Positions 58,144-64,000 of a stretch of 64,000 bases of DNA are shown here, piece by piece (positions within the stretch are counted from its first letter, which is position 1; every line of letters starts with the position of its first letter). The notes under the pieces are model-generated. The model was not told where the DNA came from. It ran no database searches and was given only the letters and a program-made list of their open reading frames with translations. The stretch is from an uncultured Clostridia bacterium (GTDB lineage Bacteria; Bacillota; Clostridia; Christensenellales; CAG-138). Where the stretch lies: assembly GCA_934633985.1 (NCBI GenBank), contig CAKTYU010000002.1, positions 62,001 to 126,000 on the forward strand. The letters are read 5' to 3'. The position numbers and the translations under genes were made by a program.

Positions 58144-58656
58144 ATGGAAAAGAGGAACATTACGGTGTCCGCAATAGTGGCGGCTGTTGTACTTATAGGC
58201 GACCAGCTCAGCAAGCGCTGGGCGGCGACCTGGCTTAGGGCAAACGGCGAGTATAAAATATGGGACGGGGTGCTGCACCTGCGTTACGTCGAGAACAGGG
58301 GCGCGGCCTTCGGAATGTTGCAAGGGGGGAAGTGGTTCTTCCTTGCCATAACCGGCATAGCCTGTGCCGCGATGCTGTATTTTCTCATAAAGGAGCGCAA
58401 AAGGCTGCATCTGATGATGACCTTCTCCATTGCGCTGCTGCTTTCCGGCGCGATAGGCAACCTTATAGACAGGGTAGCCCTAGGCTACGTCAGGGATATG
58501 ATATACGTGGCGCTGATAGACTTTGCGGTGTTCAACGTGGCGGATATGGCGGTGACCGTGGGCTGCTGCCTTCTGGTGCTGGACCTTATGTTTTTCAAGG
58601 GGAAAAGGTACATGGAAATGATGGATAAGAAGCCCCGGCCCGGCGAAAATAACTGA
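58144..58656 (+). CDS. lspA: Lipoprotein signal peptidase
   Basis: A 170-residue aspartic membrane protease with four helices that removes signal peptides from diacylglyceryl-modified prolipoproteins. Family boxes are present: DQLSKRWA (Asp20), YVENRGAAFGML, GNLIDRVALGYVRDMI (Asp118) and FAVFNVADMA (Asp134); the last two Asp are the catalytic pair. GGAGAG precedes the ATG at 58144. At least five lipoproteins in this window would be substrates. It is followed by the RluD-like gene, a common lspA partner. Confidence 0.95.
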   Translation: MEKRNITVSAIVAAVVLIGDQLSKRWAATWLRANGEYKIWDGVLHLRYVENRGAAFGMLQGGKWFFLAITGIACAAMLYFLIKERKRLHLMMTFSIALLLSGAIGNLIDRVALGYVRDMIYVALIDFAVFNVADMAVTVGCCLLVLDLMFFKGKRYMEMMDKKPRPGENN

Positions 58657-58661
58657 TAAAA

Positions 58662-59654
58662 ATGGTAAAGCTCAGGATAGAACAGGGCGGCGAGGCGGAG
58701 GACATACAGGAGCAGGCGTTTACTGCGGATAAGGCGGGGGAGCGGCTGGACGTGTTCTGCGCCCGCGTAAGCGGCAATACCCGCTCCGCCGTGCAGCGTA
58801 TGATAATCAGCGGGGACGTGGCGCTCAACGGCGCGCCCGCAAAGCCGAGCGACAAGCTCAAGGAGGGCGACGCCGTGGCGATAGCCCTGCGCCCGCCCGA
58901 GGAAGTGGATATACTGCCGCAGGACATACCCATAGACATAGTTTACGAGGATGGGGACATAGCGGTGATAGACAAGCCCAATGGAATGGTGGTGCATCCG
59001 GCCCCCGGTAATCCCGACGGCACGCTGGTAAACGCCCTGATGTACCATCTTGACGGGCTTTCCGGCATAGGCGGGGAGATACGCCCCGGCATAGTACACA
59101 GGATAGACAAGATGACCTCCGGCCTTGTGGTGGTGGCGAAAAACGACATGGCCCACGCCTCCCTCGCGGCGCAGATGAAGGATCACAGCGCCCGCAGGAC
59201 GTATATTGCGATAGTGGACGGCAACATAAGGGAGGACAGCGGCACCGTTGACGCACCCATAGGCCGGCACCCGGCGGACCGCAAGAGGATGGCGGTGGTG
59301 CAGGGCGGGCGGAACGCTGTGACCCATTGGCGTGTGCTGGAGAGATACGGCGCGTATACCCTCATCGAGGCGAAGCTGGAGACAGGCCGCACGCACCAGA
59401 TAAGGGTACACATGGCATACATAAAGCACCCCGTGGCCGGGGACGCGGTATACGGCGCGGCAAAGCCGAGGCTGGGCCTTGAGGGGCAGGCGCTCCACGC
59501 GGCAAGGCTGGAGCTTACGCACCCCCGCACAGGCGAAAGGCTGGTATTTTCGGCAAGGGTGCCGGAATACTTTAGGAGCGCGCTTAAAAGGGCGGGAAGG
59601 AACGACGAAAGGGACATAGAGGACACCTTAAAGGAGAAGCTTGGGGAGAGTTGA
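58662..59654 (+). CDS. RluA/RluD-family pseudouridine synthase
   Basis: A 330-residue enzyme. An S4 RNA-binding domain (about 27-85, RLDVFCARVSGNTRSAVQRMIISGDVALNG) precedes the catalytic domain: IAVIDKPNGMVVHPA, the active-site GIVHRIDKMTSGLVVVAKN with Asp149, and LETGRTHQIRVHMA. The family isomerises specific uridines in 23S rRNA or tRNA; this lspA-linked member corresponds to the YlyB/RluD group. HRIDK for the usual HRLDK is a mild variant. The start lies 6 bases after lspA. Confidence 0.9.
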   Translation: MVKLRIEQGGEAEDIQEQAFTADKAGERLDVFCARVSGNTRSAVQRMIISGDVALNGAPAKPSDKLKEGDAVAIALRPPEEVDILPQDIPIDIVYEDGDIAVIDKPNGMVVHPAPGNPDGTLVNALMYHLDGLSGIGGEIRPGIVHRIDKMTSGLVVVAKNDMAHASLAAQMKDHSARRTYIAIVDGNIREDSGTVDAPIGRHPADRKRMAVVQGGRNAVTHWRVLERYGAYTLIEAKLETGRTHQIRVHMAYIKHPVAGDAVYGAAKPRLGLEGQALHAARLELTHPRTGERLVFSARVPEYFRSALKRAGRNDERDIEDTLKEKLGES

Positions 59655-59658
59655 GCCT

Positions 59659-60348
59659 ATGGGCGCTAAGGACGGCAAGGGCGGCAGGAAAAATAAGCAA
59701 AGCAACGGCGGCGCGCTGGCGGGAACGCTGTTTACGGCGGCCATGATATGCTGCTGCGCGCTCATATACCTGCTTTCAAGGGGCGGAAGGTATTCCGCAA
59801 AGGACGCCTCCATGGATATGCCGCCGCAGCCCACCGCACAGGTAGAAAGGGTATATCCCGCAGTGGATGTATTCTTTGAGCGGGCAAGGGGCTATGGCTT
59901 TGACGCCGGGTATACCGAGGACGAGGGCTATGCGCCGGACAGGGGCTATGTGCTGGAGCGCGGCGGCCTCGACGGAGGGGAAATTGTGCTGTCCATGCGA
60001 AGCATGGGCGTGTGCGGCTTTACACTGATACTGCCGGAGGCGGCGAGGCCGGACGATCTGCCCGACGACCCTACGCCGGTGGAGCTTTCGCTGTATGAGC
60101 AGCGGCTGGGCCGATATGAGGCGGAAAGCGCATGGCTGGATAAAAACCTCGGAAGCCTTATCAGCGGGATAGACGTGGGCGGCGAGGTGACGTATGCGGA
60201 CAAGACGGATATGGCGACGCTTATATGGCAGACCGCAAAGGACGGCAAGGCGAAGGACATAGAAGGAGACTGGGGCAGGTTCTCGGTCATACGCAAGGAG
60301 GGCGCGGAGGGAAACAAAATATGCGTTTCCTTTTCGCTTAAGGACTGA
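59659..60348 (+). CDS. Membrane-anchored protein of unknown function
   Basis: A 229-residue protein with a Lys/Gly-rich cytoplasmic start, one helix (about 20-39) and an outside domain. The body has acidic and Gly/Tyr-rich stretches (RARGYGFDAGYTEDEGYAPDRGYVLERGGLDGG) and a beta-rich region (GEIVLSMRSMGVCGFTLILPE). I recognise no family. The ATG at 59659 has GGGGAG upstream and lies 4 bases after the RluD-like gene, so it ends the lspA operon. In-frame TTG at 59641 would overlap the preceding gene. Confidence 0.65.
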   Translation: MGAKDGKGGRKNKQSNGGALAGTLFTAAMICCCALIYLLSRGGRYSAKDASMDMPPQPTAQVERVYPAVDVFFERARGYGFDAGYTEDEGYAPDRGYVLERGGLDGGEIVLSMRSMGVCGFTLILPEAARPDDLPDDPTPVELSLYEQRLGRYEAESAWLDKNLGSLISGIDVGGEVTYADKTDMATLIWQTAKDGKAKDIEGDWGRFSVIRKEGAEGNKICVSFSLKD

Positions 60349-60430
60349 CTTATATAAAAATAAATCAAAGCTTAATCAACTTTTGATGGGTTTGTAATAC
60401 TTTTGTGATGAAAAAGTCCCTGCGGCAGGC

Positions 60431-60520
60431 TATAATATACTTGCAAGTGAGAAATGGTCGGTCCCTTTCAAGACTACCAGAGATTTTGCGGCTCCTGTCA
60501 CAAACGGGAGCCGCTTTTCG
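60431..60520 (+). ncRNA. Candidate short RNA or clpC leader with its own terminator
   Basis: A perfect TATAAT (60431-60436) precedes the palindrome ACTTGCAAGT (60439-60448). About 40 bases later a strong hairpin, GCGGCTCC with GGGAGCCGC, ends in TTTTCGTT at about 60518. A transcript of 70-80 nt would contain GGTCGGTCCCTTTC and GACTACCAGAG, which can partly pair. No open frame of useful size lies within. It could be a small RNA or an attenuated leader of clpC. The -35 region is unclear. Confidence 0.4.
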
Positions 60521-60549
60521 TTGCTTGAAGGATGCTTTTGCATTAAAAT
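60521..60549 (+). promoter_or_regulatory. Promoter of clpC
   Basis: TTGCTT (60521-60526), 17 bases, TAAAAT (60544-60549), about 40 bases before the ATG. No CtsR heptamer repeats are visible around it. Confidence 0.55.
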
Positions 60550-60590
60550 AGAAATACGGAAGAAAAACGTTATAAATTAGGAGGTCGGAT

Positions 60591-63011
60591 ATGGACTTCA
60601 TAGATAGATTTACAGAGGGGGCCCGCCGGGCGCTTGCGCTTTCACAGGACAGCGCCAAGGAGATGGGCCACAATTACGTGGGCAGCGAGCATCTGCTGCT
60701 GGGGCTCATAAAAGAAGGCGAGGGTGCGGCGGCACGCGCCCTGGCACAGCTGGGCATACGGGAGGCGGACGTATCCGCACGGGCGGACGAGCTGGTGGGC
60801 CACGGCGATTATCACTTTACCGACAGCTTCGGCTATACCCCGCGCACAAAGAAAATACTCGAGCTCAGCCTTTATGAGGCCAAGTCGCTTAAAAACAGCT
60901 ATATAGGCACGGAGCACATACTCCTTGCTATAATGCGGGAGAAGGACTGCGTCGCCGTGCGGATATTAGAGGATCTCGGAGTGGACTTTACGCTGCTCTA
61001 CCAGATGCTTGCGGGAACCACGAGGAAGCCGGAAGGCGCAAGGGCCGCGGCGGAGGACGAGGGCACTCCGGTATTGAACAAATACGGGCGCGACCTTACA
61101 AGGCAGGCCAAAAACGGCGAGCTTGACCCGGTGATTGGCCGCGAAAACGAGATACAGCGCATAATACAGATACTATCCCGGCGCACGAAGAATAACCCGG
61201 CGCTCATAGGCGACCCCGGAGTGGGCAAGAGTGCAATAATAGAGGGCTTGGCCCAGCGCATAGCCTCAGGCAACATACCGGAGCTGCTCAAAAACAAGCG
61301 GGTGGTGACGCTGGATCTCGGCGGCATGCTGGCAGGCACGAAGTACCGCGGCGAATTTGAGGAGCGCATAAAGGCCGCCATAGACGAGCTGATAGAAAAC
61401 AAAAACACCATACTCTTCATAGACGAGCTGCATACCATAGTGGGCGCGGGGGCCTCGGAGGGCAGTATAGACGCCTCGAATATAATGAAGCCCGCCCTTG
61501 CCCGCGGCGAGATGCAGGTGATAGGCGCCACCACGCAGGACGAGTACCGCCGCTATATAGAAAAGGACGCGGCGCTGGAGCGGCGCTTTCAGCCTGTGAC
61601 GGTAGGCGAGCCGTCGAAGGAGGAGGCCGTGGAGATACTTTTTGGCCTCAGGGACAGATATGAGGCGCACCACAAGGCCACCATCACAGACGAGGCCATA
61701 CGGGCGGCGGTAGAGCTTTCGGACAGGTATATTTCGGACAGGTTTTTGCCGGACAAGGCGATCGACCTCATGGACGAGGCTGCGAGCCGCGTGCGCCTTG
61801 CGGCGTTTGTGGCTCCGGACGAAATGAAGGAGCTGGACGGCAAGCTGGCCGAGCTTCTCAAGGAAAAGGAGGAGGCGGTAAATAACCAAAACTTCGAGCG
61901 GGCCGCCGCCATACGCGATGAGGAGCGGGCAATACGCGACGAGATGACCTCGAGAAAGGCAAGCTGGGAGCGGGAGCGGGAGGGCCGCAAGTGCATCGTA
62001 ACCGAAAACAGCATCGCGGAGGTGGTTAATGCCTGGACGGGCATACCCGTGAACCGGCTCACAGAGGACGAGAGCGAGAAGCTGCTGCACCTTGAGGATG
62101 AGCTTCACAAGCGCGTCATAGGGCAGGACGAGGCGGTGACGGCGGTAGCGCGGGCCATACGCCGGGCGCGGGCGGGGCTTAAGGATCCCAAGCGCCCCAT
62201 AGGCTCGTATCTTTTTCTCGGCCCTACGGGGGTGGGCAAGACCGAGCTTTCAAAGGCCCTGGCTGAGGTGATGTTCTCAAAGGAGGACGCCATGATACGC
62301 CTGGATATGTCGGAATACATGGAGTCCCACAGCGTAAGCAAGCTGGTAGGCTCGCCCCCGGGCTATGTAGGCTTTGACGAGGGAGGGCAGCTTACCGAGC
62401 GCGTGCGCCGCAAGCCCTACTGCGTCATATTGCTGGACGAGATAGAAAAGGCGCACCCGGATGTGTTCAACATACTCCTGCAGGTGTTGGAGGAGGGGCG
62501 GCTGACGGATTCCAAGGGCAGGACGGCGGACTTCCGCAACACCATAATAATAATGACCTCTAATATAGGCGCTGCGGCCGCAGCGCGGAGGAACACCGTG
62601 GGCTTTGGAAGCGAAAACAAGGCTCTCACCTATGAGCGCATGCGGGAGGCCATGATGGGAGAGCTTAAAAAGACCTTCTCGCCGGAGTTTTTGAACAGGA
62701 TAGACGAGATAATAGTGTTCCACCCGCTGGAGCAGGAGCAGGCGGCGAGGATAGTGCGCCTTATGCTGAACGGCGTGGCCGACAGGCTGCGCGAGCGGGG
62801 CATAGACCTGACGTTTTCCGAGGGCGCGGTAGAGCAGCTTTCGCGGGACGGCTTTGATCCGGTGTACGGGGCGCGTCCGCTGCGGAGGGCTATACAGCAT
62901 CAGGTTGAGGACAGCCTCAGCGAGGAGCTTCTCTCCGGAAGGATACGCCTCGGGGATAAAGTAAAGGCGAAATCAAAGGGCGGAAAGCTCGCCTTTGAAA
63001 AGACGCGCTGA
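60591..63011 (+). CDS. clpC: ClpC-type AAA+ unfoldase
   Basis: An 806-residue Hsp100 protein. Two Clp_N repeats fill 1-145 (FTEGARRALALSQDSAKEMGHNYVGSEHLLLGL and its repeat). D1 has Walker A GDPGVGKS near 207-214 and FIDELHTIVGAG; the middle domain carries a UVR-like coiled coil (KEKEEAVNNQNFERAAAIRDEERAIRDEM), the ClpC mark; D2 has GPTGVGKT near 544-551 and LLDEIEKAHPDVFN. It unfolds substrates for ClpP. The ctsR-mcsA-mcsB genes that precede clpC in Bacillus are absent. TTAGGAGG precedes the ATG. Confidence 0.93.
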   Translation: MDFIDRFTEGARRALALSQDSAKEMGHNYVGSEHLLLGLIKEGEGAAARALAQLGIREADVSARADELVGHGDYHFTDSFGYTPRTKKILELSLYEAKSLKNSYIGTEHILLAIMREKDCVAVRILEDLGVDFTLLYQMLAGTTRKPEGARAAAEDEGTPVLNKYGRDLTRQAKNGELDPVIGRENEIQRIIQILSRRTKNNPALIGDPGVGKSAIIEGLAQRIASGNIPELLKNKRVVTLDLGGMLAGTKYRGEFEERIKAAIDELIENKNTILFIDELHTIVGAGASEGSIDASNIMKPALARGEMQVIGATTQDEYRRYIEKDAALERRFQPVTVGEPSKEEAVEILFGLRDRYEAHHKATITDEAIRAAVELSDRYISDRFLPDKAIDLMDEAASRVRLAAFVAPDEMKELDGKLAELLKEKEEAVNNQNFERAAAIRDEERAIRDEMTSRKASWEREREGRKCIVTENSIAEVVNAWTGIPVNRLTEDESEKLLHLEDELHKRVIGQDEAVTAVARAIRRARAGLKDPKRPIGSYLFLGPTGVGKTELSKALAEVMFSKEDAMIRLDMSEYMESHSVSKLVGSPPGYVGFDEGGQLTERVRRKPYCVILLDEIEKAHPDVFNILLQVLEEGRLTDSKGRTADFRNTIIIMTSNIGAAAAARRNTVGFGSENKALTYERMREAMMGELKKTFSPEFLNRIDEIIVFHPLEQEQAARIVRLMLNGVADRLRERGIDLTFSEGAVEQLSRDGFDPVYGARPLRRAIQHQVEDSLSEELLSGRIRLGDKVKAKSKGGKLAFEKTR

Positions 63012-63053
63012 CGGCACAGGGCATTATTAACAATTTGTTTAAGGTATCCGGGG

Positions 63054-63081
63054 TTACAAAGCGCGCACTTGGGTGTACAAT
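63054..63081 (+). promoter_or_regulatory. Promoter of the amidase gene
   Basis: TTACAA (63054-63059), 16 bases, TACAAT (63076-63081) preceded by TGn. Confidence 0.5.
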
Positions 63082-63126
63082 ATAAAAAGAACCTTTTAGG
63101 TATATTTTTGACGACAGGTGCGGAAT

Positions 63127-63918
63127 ATGACGGCATTGACGAAAAGGACGATTGCATTACTGCTTTGTATAGCGGCGCTGATGAGCTTTGGCGCTGCCTT
63201 TGCCGTGCCCGTAACAGGTCGTGATGAGCCTGCAAAGCGGGGTGGGGCCCTGCCCAAAGCCACGGATATGCCGGAGCAGCCTCTCAAGGACGTTATCATA
63301 GGCATAGACCCGGGCCATCAGCTCAAGGCGGATAACGGGCAGGAGCAGATCTCCCCGGATGACGAAAAGACCACCAAGGATCGCATGACAAAGGGCTGCG
63401 TCGGCGTCCGCTCAGGCGTGAACGAATACGACGTGAACCTCGCCGTGTCATTAAAGCTCATGTCGCTGCTTCAAAAGGCGGGCGCCTCGGTAGTCATGGC
63501 ACGCACGAAGAACGATGTGTCGATCTCCAATAAAGAGCGGGCCGAGATGATGAACGACGCAGGGGTGGACTTTTGGATAAGGATACACTGCAACAGCTCC
63601 ACGTCAAAGCTGACCGAGGGCGCGCTGGTGATAGCGCCCGCAAAGAAGATGGCGATAGGCGCGCAAAGCGAGGCGCTGGGCAAGGCGCTGCTGGGCGAGT
63701 TCTGCGCCGCCACGGGGGCGGTCAACAGGAGCGTGATATACGCCGCCGATCAGACCGGCTTCAACTGGTCGGAAAATCCGGTGGTCACAATGGAAATGGG
63801 GTATCTTTCCAACCCGAAGGAGGATACCAGGCTGTGCCGGGCGTCGTATCAGGACGCATGTGCCGCGGGCATTTATAACGGCATAATAAAATACATAGAC
63901 GGGGGGGACGGGCAATGA
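63127..63918 (+). CDS. Secreted N-acetylmuramoyl-L-alanine amidase (Amidase_3)
   Basis: A 263-residue zinc amidase with a signal peptide (1-27) and a short linker. Zinc ligands and catalytic Glu are in place: IGIDPGHQ (His64), GVNEYDVNLAVSLKL (Glu100), RIHCNSS (His154) and TMEMGYLSNP (Glu223). It cleaves the bond between MurNAc and L-Ala of the stem peptide. There is no wall-binding domain, so targeting must come from partners. AGGTG supports the ATG at 63127 over a GTG at 63118. Its stop overlaps the next start by four bases. Confidence 0.9.
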   Translation: MTALTKRTIALLLCIAALMSFGAAFAVPVTGRDEPAKRGGALPKATDMPEQPLKDVIIGIDPGHQLKADNGQEQISPDDEKTTKDRMTKGCVGVRSGVNEYDVNLAVSLKLMSLLQKAGASVVMARTKNDVSISNKERAEMMNDAGVDFWIRIHCNSSTSKLTEGALVIAPAKKMAIGAQSEALGKALLGEFCAATGAVNRSVIYAADQTGFNWSENPVVTMEMGYLSNPKEDTRLCRASYQDACAAGIYNGIIKYIDGGDGQ

Positions 63919-64000
63919 AGAAAATAGCGGCGCTCGTCCTTGCGATAATAATGGCGGCTTCCCTAATGGGCTGTGCGCCCAAGGAGGAGCCGGCGGCCGT
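63915..64000 (+). CDS. N-terminal fragment of a lipoprotein, cut by the window edge
   Basis: Twenty-eight residues are visible: a lipoprotein signal peptide MKKIAALVLAIIMAASLMGC (lipobox LMGC, Cys20) and the start of a charged linker (APKEEPAA). The ATG overlaps the amidase stop, so the two are co-translated. The mature domain lies outside the window. Confidence 0.75.
   Translation, partial: MKKIAALVLAIIMAASLMGCAPKEEPAA

Noticed and set aside
59943..60060. CRISPR-like or other array structure
   Set aside because: No regularly spaced repeats were found anywhere in the window.

Overview
The window looks like a chromosomal segment of an endospore-forming, Gram-positive member of the Clostridia (Bacillota), probably an uncultured gut lineage. 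Support comes from the spore genes spoIIP, gpr and a GerM-domain lipoprotein, the order (gpr, spoIIP) next to rpsT, the order dgt-dnaG-rpoD, the block trmK / Nif3-like / zinc-ribbon protein, the run polA-coaE-lytic transglycosylase, a type A RNase P RNA, RqcH, a BlaI/M56 pair and an RsiV-type anti-sigma factor. The DNA is GC-rich but uses ATA heavily for isoleucine and AGG for arginine. I see no integrase, transposase, phage gene or CRISPR array. The species cannot be named from the sequence alone.

Layout. 0-1.5 kb: start of a truncated gene, tRNA-Val(GAC), tRNA-Gln(CTG) and a PopT/DUF368 lipid-carrier transporter. 1.6-10.6 kb: a type IIA topoisomerase pair, a tandem-OB SSB-like protein, RqcH, a GerM lipoprotein, an XTP/dITP pyrophosphatase and a phosphodiesterase. 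10.6-15.6 kb: envelope genes (surface protein, CrtO-like membrane protein with a glycolipid glycosyltransferase, NAGPA-type glycosidase with a degenerate LCP protein). 15.6-20.2 kb: a BlaI repressor overlapping a 1363-residue M56 sensor protease whose outer part carries FG-GAP-like, peptidoglycan-binding, 3D and NlpC/P60 modules; this is the most unusual locus. 20.2-26.7 kb: a lipoprotein, a complete CUT1-type sugar ABC transporter and a 2-hydroxyacid dehydrogenase. 26.8-31.2 kb: an ECF sigma / RsiV-like pair and a P-type cation pump behind a yybP-ykoY (Mn2+) riboswitch. 31.2-35.5 kb: Hsp20 with a structured leader, PucR- and LysR-type regulators, a SPOR-domain protein and a 48-residue membrane protein. 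35.6-38.2 kb: rnpB and the trmK block. 38.3-48.5 kb: a GH2 glycosidase, spoIIP, gpr, rpsT, an EamA exporter, dgt-dnaG-rpoD and two divergent small unknown genes. 48.6-64 kb: a GT4 glycosyltransferase, tRNA-Val(CAC), a CDF exporter, pyrimidine-nucleoside phosphorylase, polA-coaE-slt, a peptide-type binding lipoprotein, lspA, an RluD-like synthase, clpC, an Amidase_3 enzyme and a truncated lipoprotein.

How it fits together. Besides housekeeping DNA/RNA functions, the window is rich in cell-wall surveillance and remodelling: PopT recycles the undecaprenyl carrier, NAGPA and LCP-like proteins act outside the membrane, SpoIIP, the lytic transglycosylase and Amidase_3 cut peptidoglycan, the RsiV-like factor belongs to the lysozyme-sensing family, and the BlaI/M56 fusion appears to join wall binding and wall cutting to a transcriptional switch. 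Several genes have readable promoters, operators, terminators and structured leaders, listed individually.
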